64,000 nt of DNA, taken from assembly GCF_900111455.1 (NCBI RefSeq), contig NZ_FOIE01000010.1, forward strand, positions 62,001-126,000, in the 5' to 3' direction. Made by a program: the position numbers and the translations under genes. The notes under the pieces were generated by a model. The model was not told the DNA's origin and searched no databases. It was given only the letters and a program-made list of their open reading frames with translations. Shown here piece after piece: positions 19,365 through 27,763 of the stretch; the first letter of the stretch is position 1, and every line of letters begins with the position of its first letter. Origin of the DNA: Geodermatophilus poikilotrophus (GTDB lineage: Bacteria; Actinomycetota; Actinomycetes; Mycobacteriales; Geodermatophilaceae).

Positions 19365-21059
19365 ATGACCACCACCGAGCCCCGGCCCTCGATCCGCACC
19401 GAGCTCCTCGAGAGCCGCCCGGTCAACCTCGACGGGTTCGTCGAGGAGTGGCCCGAGAAGGGCCTCGTCGCGATGGAGAGCGACTTCGACCCGGCGCCGA
19501 GCATCCGGGTGGAGGACGGCCGCGTCGTCGAGCTCGACGGCAGGGCCCGCGCCGACTTCGACTTCATGGACACCTTCATCGCCAACCACGCGATCGACGT
19601 CGCGTCCGCCGAGGCGTCCATGGCCATCCCCTCGGCCCAGATCGCACGGATGCTCATCGACCCGGGGGTCTCGCGCGGTGAGGTGCTGGCGGTGACCCGC
19701 GGGCTCACCCCGGCCAAGGTCCTCGACGTCGTCAAGCTGATGAACGTCGTGGAGATCATGCAGGGGATGCAGAAGATGCGTGCCCGGCGCACCCCGGCGA
19801 ACCAGGGCCACTCCACCAGCGCCCGCGACAACCCCATCCAGGTGGCCGCCGACGCCGCCGAGGGTGCGCTGCGCGGGTTCGCCGAGCTGGAGACGACCCT
19901 GGGCGTGCTGCGGTACGCCCCGCTGGTCGCCATCGCGCTGCAGGTGGGCGCGCAGGTCGGCCGCAGTGGCGTGCTGACGCAGTGCGCGCTGGAGGAGGCC
20001 ACCGAGCTGGAGCTCGGCATGCGCGGCATCACCGCGTACGCCGAGACGATCTCCATCTACGGCACCGAGTCGGTCTTCGTCGACGGCGACGACACCCCGT
20101 GGTCCAAGGCGTTCCTGGCGTCGGCCTACGCCTCCCGCGGCATCAAGATGCGCTTCACCTCGGGCACCGGGTCGGAGGTGCAGATGGGCAACGCCGAGGG
20201 CAAGTCCATGCTGTACCTGGAGATCCGCTGCATCCTCATGGCCAAGGGGGCCGGGGTGCAGGGGCTGCAGAACGGCTCGATCAGCTGCATCGGCGTCCCG
20301 GGGGCCGTGCCCGGCGGGATCCGCGCCGTCGCCGCGGAGAACCTGGTGGCGAGCATGGTCGACCTGGAGTGCGCCTCCGGGAACGACCAGTCCTTCTCGC
20401 ACTCGTCGATGCGCCGGACCGCGCGGCTGATGCCCCAGCTGCTGCCCGGCACCGACTTCGTCTGCTCCGGGTACTCGGCGGTGCCCAACGCCGACAACAT
20501 GTTCGCCGGGTCGAACTTCGACACCGAGGACTACGACGACTGGAACACCATCCAGCGCGACCTGCAGGTCGACGGGGGCCTGCGGCACGTCCGCGAGCCC
20601 GAGATCCTGCAGGCCCGGAACACCGCGGCGCGTGCACTGCAGGCGCTGTTCGCCCACCTGGACCTGCCGGCGATCAGCGACGAGGAGGTGGAGGCGGCCA
20701 CCTACGCCGACTCGTCGAACGACTACCCGCTGCGCGACGTGCTCGCCGACCTCAAGGGCGCGCAGTCGGTGATGGAGCGGGGGATCACCGGGCTGGACCT
20801 GGTGCGGGGACTGGAGACGACCGGCTTCCACGACGTCGCCCAGAGCCTGCTCAACGTGCTGCGGCAACGGGTCTCCGGTGACCTGCTGCAGACCTCGGCG
20901 GTGCTCACCCCCGACTTCACGCCCCTGTCGGCGATCAACGACGTCAACGACTACGCCGGCCCGGGCACCGGTTACCGGCTGGCGGGGGAGCGCTGGGAGG
21001 AGCTCAAGAAGCTGCGCCACGTCACCTCCGCCACGAACCCCGAGACCGAGGTGGGCTGA
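19365..21059 (+). CDS. Glycerol/diol dehydratase large (catalytic) subunit
   Basis: A 564-residue alpha subunit forming the TIM barrel that holds adenosylcobalamin and substrate. It aligns through almost its whole length with Klebsiella PduC: NQGHSTSARDNP carries the catalytic His (near 148), FAELETTLGV the catalytic Glu, and KAFLASAYASRG, CIGVPGAVPGGIRAV, NDQSFSHSSMRRTAR, GYSAVPNADNMFAGS and the ending NDYAGPGTGYRL are all present. The ATG at 19365 follows GAGAGGGA. The next gene starts four bases after the stop. No microcompartment shell gene is nearby, so the toxic aldehyde product would be free in the cytosol. Confidence 0.97.
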   Translation: MTTTEPRPSIRTELLESRPVNLDGFVEEWPEKGLVAMESDFDPAPSIRVEDGRVVELDGRARADFDFMDTFIANHAIDVASAEASMAIPSAQIARMLIDPGVSRGEVLAVTRGLTPAKVLDVVKLMNVVEIMQGMQKMRARRTPANQGHSTSARDNPIQVAADAAEGALRGFAELETTLGVLRYAPLVAIALQVGAQVGRSGVLTQCALEEATELELGMRGITAYAETISIYGTESVFVDGDDTPWSKAFLASAYASRGIKMRFTSGTGSEVQMGNAEGKSMLYLEIRCILMAKGAGVQGLQNGSISCIGVPGAVPGGIRAVAAENLVASMVDLECASGNDQSFSHSSMRRTARLMPQLLPGTDFVCSGYSAVPNADNMFAGSNFDTEDYDDWNTIQRDLQVDGGLRHVREPEILQARNTAARALQALFAHLDLPAISDEEVEAATYADSSNDYPLRDVLADLKGAQSVMERGITGLDLVRGLETTGFHDVAQSLLNVLRQRVSGDLLQTSAVLTPDFTPLSAINDVNDYAGPGTGYRLAGERWEELKKLRHVTSATNPETEVG

Positions 21060-21062
21060 GCC

Positions 21063-21662
21063 ATGACCGCTGCCACGACGGCGTCCGACCGCACCGTCAC
21101 GTTGCGGGAGGTCGGCCCGGCCGGCCGGGGGACCCGCCCCGACGAGGTGGTGGTCGCGGTGTCACCGGCGTTCGCCGGGCACTTCACGAAGACCATCGTC
21201 GACGTCCCGCACGTCGAGGTGCTGCGCCAGGTGCTGGCGGGCATCGAGGAGCAGGGCGTCACGGCGCGGATCATCCGGGTGTTCGACACCGCTGACCTCG
21301 CCGCGATCGCCCACGGCGGCGCGAAGCTCTCCGGGTCCGGCATCGCCGTGGGGATGCTGTCCCGCGGGACGACGATGATCCACCAGAAGGACCTGCCGCG
21401 GCTGAGCAACCTGGAGCTCTTCCCCCAGTCCCCGCTGCTGGACGCGCCGGTGTTCCGGATGATCGGCTCGAACGCCGCGCAGTACGCGAAGGGCGAGTCG
21501 CCGCAGCCGGTACCGACGCGCAACGACCAGATGGCCCGTCCCCGGTGGCAGGCCAAGGCGGCGCTGCTGCACCTCAAGGAGTTCGAGTGCATCCAGGCCG
21601 GCCGTCCGGCGGTCGAGGTCGAGCCCGTCTTCGGGCGGGTCGGGTCACGCCCGCTGGCGTGA
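21063..21662 (+). CDS. Glycerol/diol dehydratase medium subunit
   Basis: A 199-residue beta subunit that helps bind cobalamin base-on. Conserved blocks: VVVAVSPAFAGHFTKTI, GVTARIIRVFDTADLAAIA, KLSGSGIAVGMLSRGTTMIHQ, LSNLELFPQSPLLD and ESPQPVPTRNDQMARPRWQAKAA (the last in three pieces). The short N-terminus lacks the amphipathic targeting helix of PduD, so it resembles DhaC of unencapsulated glycerol dehydratases. It is coupled to the reactivase gene by a GTGA overlap. Confidence 0.96.
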   Translation: MTAATTASDRTVTLREVGPAGRGTRPDEVVVAVSPAFAGHFTKTIVDVPHVEVLRQVLAGIEEQGVTARIIRVFDTADLAAIAHGGAKLSGSGIAVGMLSRGTTMIHQKDLPRLSNLELFPQSPLLDAPVFRMIGSNAAQYAKGESPQPVPTRNDQMARPRWQAKAALLHLKEFECIQAGRPAVEVEPVFGRVGSRPLA

Positions 21663-23554
21663 CGCCGGTCGACCCCGGCCGGTCGCCGGCGCGGCTCGTC
21701 GTCGGCGTGGACATCGGCAACTCGACGACCGAGGCGTGCCTGGCCGTCGTCGCGCCCGAGGGCTCGATCACCCACCTCGCGACCGACCTGACCAGGACGA
21801 CGGGCGTCAAGGGCACGCCGGACAACACCGAGGGCGCCCTCAAGGCGATCCGCGGCGCCCTTGCCAGGGCCGGCCGGAGCGCCGGCCAGGTCGAGACCGT
21901 GCTGCTGAACGAGGCGACGCCGGTGATCAGCGGCCTGGCCATGGAGACGATCACCGAGACGATCATCACCGAGTCGACGATGATCGGGCACAACCCCACG
22001 ACCCCGGGTGGTGAGGGTCTCGGCGTCGGCACCACGCGGTCGATCGGCGAGCTGGGGGAGCAGCAGCCCGGTGAGCCGGTGGTGTGCGTCGTGCCGCACG
22101 GGTGGGACTTCGACGACGTCGCGGCGACGCTGAACGCCGCCGTCGCCGCTGGTGTGGACGTCGTCGCGGCGATCCTGGCCGGGGACGACGCCGTCCTGGT
22201 CACCAACCGGCTCGAGCGGCCCATTCCGGTGGTGGACGAGGTCTCCGCCGTGGAGAAGGTCCCCCTGGGCATGCTGGCCGCCGTCGAGGTGGCAGCACCG
22301 GGGCGGACGATCCGGACGCTGTCCAACTCCTACGGCCTGGCCACCGTCTTCGAGCTGGACCCCGTCCAGACCCGGCAGGTGTCCCCGGTGGCCCGGGCGC
22401 TGACCGGCAATCGCTCGGCGGTGGTCGTGCGCACGCCGACAGGGGACGTCACCGATCGGCGCATCCCGGTCGGCGAGCTGGTGCTGCACGGCGCGGGCAA
22501 GACCCTGCGGGTGGACGTCGACGCCGGCGCGGAGGCGATCATGGAGGTCGTCGGCCGGGCGCAGCCCCTCGACGACGCGCGCGGGGAGCCCGGGACCCAC
22601 GTCGGCGGCATGCTCGCCCAGGTCCGCGACACGATGGCCGACGTCATGGACATCGCCGGCCAGCCGGACGTGCCGGTGTCCGAGATCGCCATCCGTGACG
22701 TACTCGCGGTCGACACGTTCGTCCCGGCCGAGGTGCGCGGCGGGCTGGCCGGCGAGGTGGCCCTGGAGAACGCGGTCGCGCTCGCGGCGATGGTGCGGAC
22801 CAGCCGCAGCCGGATGCAGTTGGTCGCCGACCTGGTGTCCGAGGGGCTGGGCGCTGCGGCGGAGATCGGCGGGGTCGAGGGCGAGATGGCGGTGGGCGGC
22901 GCGCTCACCACGCCCGGTGTCGACCGGCCGATCGCCGTCCTCGACCTGGGCGGCGGCTCGACGGACGCCGCCCTGCTCACCCGCGAGGGCGAGTGCACGG
23001 CCGTGCACGTGGCCGGGGCCGGGGAGCTGGTCACCAAGCTGATCGACTCCGAGCTGGCGCTGGGCGACCGAGACGTGGCCGAGGGCGTCAAGTGGTTCCC
23101 CCTGGGCAAGGTCGAGAGCTTCTTCCACCTGCGCCACGAGGACGGCACGGTGGAGTTCGTCGATCAGCCGCTCTCGCCGCACGTCTTCGCCCGGGTCGTG
23201 GTGCTGACCCCGGACGGTCCCGCTCCGGTCCCCACCCGGCACGGCCTGGACCACGTCCGGCGGGTGCGCCGGGAGGCGAAGCGGCGGGTCTTCGTGGTCA
23301 ACGCCCTGCGCGCACTGCGCCAGGTGGCACCGGGGGGCAACCTGCGGGCGCTGGAGTTCGTCGTCCTGCTCGGCGGCTCGGCGCTGGACTTCGAGATCCC
23401 GGACATGATCGCCGACGCCCTCGCCCCGCACGGGATCGTCTGCGGCACGGGCAACGTGCTCGGCACCGAGGGGCCTCGCAACGCGGTCGCATCGGGTCTG
23501 GTCCGCGCCCACGCCGCCCTCCTGGCGGAGGAGGCCCGGTGCCGGAGCAGGTGA
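21659..23554 (+). CDS. Dehydratase reactivase large subunit (DdrA/PduG/GdrA)
   Basis: A 631-residue ATPase that releases damaged cobalamin from inactivated dehydratase so that fresh adenosylcobalamin can bind. It has an actin/Hsp70-like fold: VVGVDIGNSTTEA near residue 20 is the phosphate-1 loop and AVLDLGGGSTDAAL near 425 is the phosphate-2 loop. LNEATPVISGLAMETITET and HGWDFDDVAATLNAA are reactivase-specific. The GTG overlaps the stop of the medium subunit (GTGA). A longer frame upstream is the shadow of that gene. The small subunit follows with overlap. Confidence 0.95.
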   Translation: MTPVDPGRSPARLVVGVDIGNSTTEACLAVVAPEGSITHLATDLTRTTGVKGTPDNTEGALKAIRGALARAGRSAGQVETVLLNEATPVISGLAMETITETIITESTMIGHNPTTPGGEGLGVGTTRSIGELGEQQPGEPVVCVVPHGWDFDDVAATLNAAVAAGVDVVAAILAGDDAVLVTNRLERPIPVVDEVSAVEKVPLGMLAAVEVAAPGRTIRTLSNSYGLATVFELDPVQTRQVSPVARALTGNRSAVVVRTPTGDVTDRRIPVGELVLHGAGKTLRVDVDAGAEAIMEVVGRAQPLDDARGEPGTHVGGMLAQVRDTMADVMDIAGQPDVPVSEIAIRDVLAVDTFVPAEVRGGLAGEVALENAVALAAMVRTSRSRMQLVADLVSEGLGAAAEIGGVEGEMAVGGALTTPGVDRPIAVLDLGGGSTDAALLTREGECTAVHVAGAGELVTKLIDSELALGDRDVAEGVKWFPLGKVESFFHLRHEDGTVEFVDQPLSPHVFARVVVLTPDGPAPVPTRHGLDHVRRVRREAKRRVFVVNALRALRQVAPGGNLRALEFVVLLGGSALDFEIPDMIADALAPHGIVCGTGNVLGTEGPRNAVASGLVRAHAALLAEEARCRSR

Positions 23555-23898
23555 CGGTGCCGGGGCCGCGGCCAGCCGTGCTGGTGTACCGGCACCCCGG
23601 GACCCCGGCGGCGGTGCTGCGGCAGGTCCGCGCCGGCGTCGAGGAGGAGGGGGTGCCCACGGACGTCGTCGACGTCCCCGGCCCGGACGACGCCACGGCC
23701 CTGGCCCACGCGGCGGCAGGGGAGTCCCGGCTGGGGGTGGGCATCGGCCTCGACGCCTCCGGTACGGCCGCCGTGCACCACGGCACGCTGCCCGAGCGGA
23801 CGCCGGTGGCCGCTACCCCGGCCGAGGCGGACCCCTCGGACTGGCGGCGGGCGGGTCGGATCGCGGCCCGGGTGGTCAAGCACCTGCCGCTGGCCTGA
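23539..23898 (+). CDS. Dehydratase reactivase small subunit (DdrB/PduH/GdrB)
   Basis: A 119-residue partner of the reactivase, structurally like the dehydratase medium subunit, which it displaces during cofactor exchange. Recognisable pieces: PAVLVYRHPGTPAAVLRQV, AGVEEEGVPTDVVDV and GESRLGVGIGLDASGTAAVH. The GTG at 23539 overlaps the large subunit by 16 bases and follows GGAGGAGG. It is the last gene of the operon, ending at the family C palindrome. Confidence 0.88.
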   Translation: MPEQVTVPGPRPAVLVYRHPGTPAAVLRQVRAGVEEEGVPTDVVDVPGPDDATALAHAAAGESRLGVGIGLDASGTAAVHHGTLPERTPVAATPAEADPSDWRRAGRIAARVVKHLPLA

Positions 23899-23901
23899 CC
23901 G

Positions 23902-23921
23902 CGGTGATCAGCTGATCACCG
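23902..23921. repeat. Family C palindrome, collapsed form
   Basis: A perfect 20-base palindrome, CGGTGATCAG joined to CTGATCACCG. It has the same outer arms as the 86-bp element at 33620-33705 but without the inner palindrome. It sits between the convergent stops of the reactivase gene and bpa, where it could form a two-way terminator hairpin. Confidence 0.6.
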
Positions 23922-23932
23922 GGAGCGCGGGG

Positions 23933-24496
23933 CTACAGGTACTGTCCGCCGCCGGGGTGCGGGTGCGGCCCCGGGGCCGGGGTCGACCCGCCCGGCAGCG
24001 CACGGCGGCGCATCTCCTCCAGCTGCGCGCGGGCGGCCATCTGCTGGGCGAACAGCGCGGTCTGGATGCCGTGGAAGACGCCCTCCAGCCAGCCGACCAG
24101 CTGGGCCTGGGCGATGCGCAGCTCGGCGTCCGACGGGGTCTCGCCCTCGCTGAAGGGCAGCGTGATCCGCTCCAGCTCCTCGCGCAGCTCGGGGGCCAGG
24201 CCCTGCTCCAGCTCGCGGATCGAGGAGGCGTGGATGTCGCGCAGCCGGTTGCGGCTGGCGTCGTCCAGGGGCGCGGCGCGGACCTCCTCGAGCAGCTGCT
24301 TGATCATCGTGCCGATCCGCATGACCTTCGCCGGCTGCTCCACCATGTCGCCGATGGCGCCGCCCTCGCCGCCACCGTCGCTGCCCTGCCCGCCCAGAGC
24401 GCCGTCCGGCGCGGGCATCGTGCCGACGGGCCGGCCGTCGGGGCCGACGACGACGACCTGCTGAGGGCGTCCACTGCCGTTGTCAGGTGCGGTCAT
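23933..24496 (-). CDS. bpa: Bacterial proteasome activator Bpa
   Basis: ATP-independent activator that docks on the 20S proteasome and opens its gate for unfolded proteins. The 187-residue protein has a disordered Gly-rich N-terminus, a helical core (about 50-150: KVMRIGTMIKQLLEEVRAAPLD, LRDIHASSIRELEQGL, LRIAQAQLVGWLEGVFHGIQ) and a disordered tail. It ends in GQYL, the HbYX-type motif that inserts into the proteasome. This tells us the organism has a 20S proteasome, which is restricted to some actinobacteria. No proteasome genes are in the window. Confidence 0.93.
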   Translation of the reverse strand: MTAPDNGSGRPQQVVVVGPDGRPVGTMPAPDGALGGQGSDGGGEGGAIGDMVEQPAKVMRIGTMIKQLLEEVRAAPLDDASRNRLRDIHASSIRELEQGLAPELREELERITLPFSEGETPSDAELRIAQAQLVGWLEGVFHGIQTALFAQQMAARAQLEEMRRRALPGGSTPAPGPHPHPGGGQYL

Positions 24497-24571
24497 GTCC
24501 CCATCCTCCCCGCCGCCGCAGGAGCCTGCCGGGGTGGTACCGGGGCGGCCTCGACGGGGAGGGGCAACGGC

Positions 24572-24577
24572 TAGGGT
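24572..24577 (+). promoter_or_regulatory. Candidate -10 of the desulfurase-like gene
   Basis: TAGGGT eight bases before the ATG at 24586, without a ribosome site between; probably a leaderless or nearly leaderless transcript. Confidence 0.4.
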
Positions 24578-24585
24578 CGAGGCCC

Positions 24586-25809
24586 ATGGGACCGGGGGAG
24601 GGGCGGCTGGACGTCGCCCGCGTCCGGGGCCTGTTCCCGGGTCTCTCCGACGGCCTGGTGCACGCCGACGGGCCGGCCGGGTCCCTGCTCCCGGAGAACG
24701 TCGTGCTGGCCGTGTCCCAGGCGATGCGGGTGCCGGTGGCCGATCGCGGCGGGGTCTTCCCGGCGTCCGCCCGCGCCGAGGGGCTGCTCGCCAGCGCCCG
24801 CACCGCCGTCGCCGACCTGGTCGGTGGGGTGTCCGCCGGCGTCGTCCTGGGGCCGGACACCGCCCGGCTGACCTGGACCCTGGCCCGGGCGCTGGCCCGC
24901 ACCTGGCGCCCCGGCGACGAGGTGGTGGTGAGCCGGCTCGACCACGACGCGAACGTCCGGCCCTGGGTGGAGCTGGCCGTCGGCGCCGGCGTGGCAGTGC
25001 GCTGGGCCGAGGTGGACATCGAGACCGGCGAGCTGCCCGACTGGCAGTACGACGAGCTGCTCGGTCCGCGCACCCGGCTGGTCGCGGTCACGGCGGCCAG
25101 CTCCGCGATCGGCACCCGCCCGGACGTCGCCGCCATCGCCCGCCGGGCGCACGCGGTGGGCGCGCTGGTCTTCGTCGACGGGACGCACGCCGCCGCGCAC
25201 GACCTGCTCGACGTCCGTGCGCTGGGTGCGGACTTCCTCGCCGTCTCCGCCGACATGTGGTGCGGCCCGCACGTGGGCGCGGTGGTCGCCGACCCGGCGC
25301 TGCTCACGGAGCTCGAGCCGGAGAAGCTGGCGCCGGTCCCCGACCGGGTGCCCGACCGGTTCGAGAGCGGCGGGCACGCCTTCGAGCTGCTGGCCGGGGT
25401 CCCGGCGGCCGTCGAGCACCTGGCCTCGCTGTCCGAGGACGCGCGCGGCACCCGGCGGGAGCGGCTGGGGACCTCCATGGCGGCGGTGGCTGCCTACGAG
25501 CGGGGGCTGTTCGACTGGCTGGACCAGGCGCTGCGGGCCATGCGCCACGTGCAGGTGATCGGCTCGGCCCCGCTCACCACGCCGACGCTGTCGTTCACCG
25601 TCGCCGGGATGCGCCCGCGGCAGGTGGCCCACGAGCTGTCCCGGCGTGGCATCTGCGCGTGGGACGGCGACCTCTACGCCCGGGAGCTGTTCGACGCGCT
25701 CGGCGTCAACGAGGAGGGCGGCGCCGTGCAGCTGGGTCTGATGCACTACAACACGGCCGAGGAGGTCGGGTACCTGATCGACGCGGTCGCCGCGCTGCGC
25801 CCGCGTTGA
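24586..25809 (+). CDS. Cysteine desulfurase-like protein lacking the PLP lysine
   Basis: A 407-residue protein of the aminotransferase class V, VC1184-type desulfurase-like family. Fold landmarks are intact: HADGPAGSLLPENV, SRLDHDANVRPW, FVDGTHAAAHDLLDV and CGPHVGAVVAD. The Schiff-base Lys, normally in a S-x-x-K-x-x-GPH motif, is replaced by Met: the sequence is SADMWCGPH with Met at about residue 224 (ATG at 25255). Only one other Lys is visible (EPEKLAP), far from the site. It therefore probably cannot do PLP chemistry in the usual way and may be a binding or regulatory relative. The start is supported by the upstream TAGGGT and by homology. Confidence 0.85.
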   Translation: MGPGEGRLDVARVRGLFPGLSDGLVHADGPAGSLLPENVVLAVSQAMRVPVADRGGVFPASARAEGLLASARTAVADLVGGVSAGVVLGPDTARLTWTLARALARTWRPGDEVVVSRLDHDANVRPWVELAVGAGVAVRWAEVDIETGELPDWQYDELLGPRTRLVAVTAASSAIGTRPDVAAIARRAHAVGALVFVDGTHAAAHDLLDVRALGADFLAVSADMWCGPHVGAVVADPALLTELEPEKLAPVPDRVPDRFESGGHAFELLAGVPAAVEHLASLSEDARGTRRERLGTSMAAVAAYERGLFDWLDQALRAMRHVQVIGSAPLTTPTLSFTVAGMRPRQVAHELSRRGICAWDGDLYARELFDALGVNEEGGAVQLGLMHYNTAEEVGYLIDAVAALRPR

Positions 25810-25829
25810 ACCTGGGGACGTCCTGGAAC

Positions 25830-25886
25830 GGCCCTCCTGCGGGGTCCCGCCGCGAGCCTGCGAGTGGTGGGGGGGCAGGAGGGTCC
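25830..25886. repeat. Family A hairpin, copy A1
   Basis: Arms CCCTCCTGC (25832-25840) and GCAGGAGGG (25875-25883) are perfect complements around the family core GGGTCCCGCCGCGAG. It lies between convergent genes, three bases from the stop of the quinone oxidoreductase gene, so a two-way terminator role is likely. Confidence 0.7.
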
Positions 25887-25888
25887 TG

Positions 25889-26878
25889 CTACTGGGCGAG
25901 CAGCAGGACCTTGCCGACGTGCTCGCTGGCGTCGACCACCCGGTGCGCCTCGGCGGCGCGGGACATCGGCAGCCGCCGGTCGACGATCGGCCGGACGACG
26001 CCGCGCTCGACGTCGGGCCACACGTCGTGCCGCACCGCCGCGACGATCTCTGCCTTGCCGCCGGGCCCGGTCGCCGGCCGGGCCCGCAGCGTCGTGGCGT
26101 GCACCGCGGCGCGCTTGCGCATCAGCTTGCCGAGGTCCAGCTCGGCCTTGGTGCCGCCCTGCATCCCGATGCAGACCAGCCGCCCTCCGGTCGCCAGGAC
26201 GTCGACGTTGCGGGCCAGGTACCTGGCGCCCATGTTGTCGAGGACGACGTCGGCGCCCGCGCCGTCGGTCTCCTCCCGCACCCGCTCGACGAAGTCCTCG
26301 TCGCGGTAGTTGATGCCGACCTCGGCGCCGAGCTCGCGGCACACGTCGAGCTTGGCCTGGGCGCCCGCCGTGGTGAGCACCCGCGCGCCGGCGCGGGCGG
26401 CCAGCTGGATGGCCATCGTGCCGATCCCGCTGGACCCCCCGTGCACCAGGAAGGTGTCGCCGCGGCGCAGGCCGGCGAGCATGAAGACGTTGGACCACAC
26501 GGTGCAGACGACCTCGGGCAGGGCCGCCGCGGTGGCCAGCTCCACCCCGGCGGGGCGCGGCAGCAGCTGCCCGGCCGGGACGGCGACCCGCTCCGCGTAG
26601 CCACCGCCGGCCAGCAGCGCGCACACCTCGTCGCCGACCTTCCAGCCGGTCACGCCCTCGCCGACCTCGCTGACCACCCCGCTGCACTCCAGGCCGAGGA
26701 CGTCGCTGGCGCCGGGCGGCGGCGGGTAGAAGCCGGCCCGCTGCAGCAGGTCGGCGCGGTTCACCGCGGTCGCGACCACGTCGACGAGCACCTCGCCGGG
26801 ACGCAGCACCGGGTCGGGGACCTCACCCCAGCCGAGCACCTCGGGGCCACCGGGTCCGCTGACGGTCACCGCGCGCAT
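25889..26878 (-). CDS. NAD(P)H:quinone oxidoreductase, zinc-free MDR family
   Basis: A 329-residue medium-chain dehydrogenase/reductase of the quinone oxidoreductase (QOR/PIG3) type. It has the GroES-like N-terminal half (VNRADLLQRAGFYPPPPG, LGLECSGVV) and a Rossmann domain with FLVHGGSSGIGTMAIQLA near 145. The cysteine and histidine zinc ligands of alcohol dehydrogenases are absent. It probably reduces quinones or other enones with NADPH. The start ATG follows TAAGGT by seven bases, so the transcript may be leaderless; that hexamer includes the TAA stop of the upstream NmrA-like gene. Confidence 0.9.
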   Translation of the reverse strand: MRAVTVSGPGGPEVLGWGEVPDPVLRPGEVLVDVVATAVNRADLLQRAGFYPPPPGASDVLGLECSGVVSEVGEGVTGWKVGDEVCALLAGGGYAERVAVPAGQLLPRPAGVELATAAALPEVVCTVWSNVFMLAGLRRGDTFLVHGGSSGIGTMAIQLAARAGARVLTTAGAQAKLDVCRELGAEVGINYRDEDFVERVREETDGAGADVVLDNMGARYLARNVDVLATGGRLVCIGMQGGTKAELDLGKLMRKRAAVHATTLRARPATGPGGKAEIVAAVRHDVWPDVERGVVRPIVDRRLPMSRAAEAHRVVDASEHVGKVLLLAQ

Positions 26879-26885
26879 GCCCCCG

Positions 26886-26891
26886 ACCTTA
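26886..26891 (-). promoter_or_regulatory. Candidate leaderless -10 overlapping an upstream stop codon
   Basis: On the minus strand TAAGGT is followed by seven bases and the ATG at 26878. The first three bases, TAA, are the stop codon of the NmrA-like gene. Confidence 0.45.
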
Positions 26892-27611
26892 GGAGGACCC
26901 CGTCCTCCCCACCCCTCGCGAGCTCGGGCCGGGACCCGGGACGGGGCTGCCAGCTCTCGCGGTGGCCCCCGACACCGCGACGCAGCGCCCGGAGTCGCCG
27001 GCCGCCTCGGCGAGGTCGGCGAGGACCTCGCCCACGGCCGGCCGGGAGACCCGCATGCCGGCGACGTCCCCGGTGTCGGAGAGGGCGGCCGGCTCGTCGC
27101 CGTCGGTCAGGTACACCGGCTGGACCAGCGTCCAGGCCAGGCCGCTGTCGCGGACGATCCGCTCCTGCCGCTCGTGGTCGGCGATCTGGGGCCGCAGCAG
27201 GAGGGCGAGGACCAGGCGGCTGGACAGCGGCAGGCGGTCGCGGGACTCCCCGACGCCGTAGGACGACTGGACGACCAGGCGCCGGACGCCCTCCTCGGCC
27301 ATGGCGGCGACGACGGCGGCCGTGCCGCGGGAACGCACCTCCAGCGGGGTGCCGGAGCTGCCGAGCAGCCGCACGCGCAGCGGGTGCTCGCTGATGCCCA
27401 GCGTCACCACGACGGCGTCCTGGCCCCGGACGGCGCGGCCGACGTCGGCCGGCACGGTTGCGTCGCCGTCCACCGCCCGGACCCCGGCGCGGCCCCCGAA
27501 CACCGTGCTCGCCCGGCGGGCGAAGGCGGTCACCTCGTGCCCCCGGCCGGCGAGCGCCTCCACCGCCGCCCGGCCCGATCCCCCAGTTGCTCCCACGACC
27601 AGCACCTTCAC
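26889..27611 (-). CDS. NAD(P)-binding NmrA-like protein with a repeat-encoded C-terminus
   Basis: A 240-residue atypical short-chain dehydrogenase (NmrA/SDR_a5-like). VKVLVVGATGGSGRAAVEAL is the Rossmann start, DGDATVPADVGRAVRGQDAVV the second strand region and VVQSSYGVGESRD the centre. Members bind NADP(H) as redox sensors or reduce flavin and similar substrates. The last twenty codons (26892-26951, from GSPVPGPGPSSRG) are a family A repeat read through in frame, replacing the natural end. The GTG at 27611 follows GGGAGGAG. It is divergent from an AraC regulator, a common pairing for regulation of such oxidoreductases. Confidence 0.83.
   Translation of the reverse strand: MKVLVVGATGGSGRAAVEALAGRGHEVTAFARRASTVFGGRAGVRAVDGDATVPADVGRAVRGQDAVVVTLGISEHPLRVRLLGSSGTPLEVRSRGTAAVVAAMAEEGVRRLVVQSSYGVGESRDRLPLSSRLVLALLLRPQIADHERQERIVRDSGLAWTLVQPVYLTDGDEPAALSDTGDVAGMRVSRPAVGEVLADLAEAAGDSGRCVAVSGATARAGSPVPGPGPSSRGVGRTGSS
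26892..26951. repeat. Family A hairpin inside a coding region, copy A2
   Basis: On the minus strand it reads as the family A core with GCCCCGTCC and GGACGGGG arms (plus-strand arms CCCCGTCC at 26898 and GGACGGGG at 26939). It is translated as the last twenty residues of the NmrA-like protein. Confidence 0.65.
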
Positions 27612-27631
27612 GTCCCTGCTCCTCCCGGTGA

Positions 27632-27651
27632 CACCGGCCTCCTGGCCGGTG
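27632..27651. promoter_or_regulatory. Perfect palindrome between NmrA-like gene and araC-type gene
   Basis: CACCGGCC and GGCCGGTG around TCCT, twenty bases upstream of the NmrA-like start. It may be an operator or a leader hairpin; the AraC protein is the obvious candidate binder. Confidence 0.35.
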
Positions 27652-27763
27652 CTCCCGATGCTGGCGAGCCGGGACCGCCGGGCCCATGACCGCACGTCCG
27701 GGGTCCGTGCCCGTTCGTCCGGACGGCCTGGACGGCGGGTGCGGGCAGCGACAGGCTGGGGAC

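Noticed and set aside
18308..24000. Search for a cobalamin riboswitch near the B12-dependent dehydratase
   Set aside because: No B12-box-like sequence or long structured leader was recognised; the operon leader is short.
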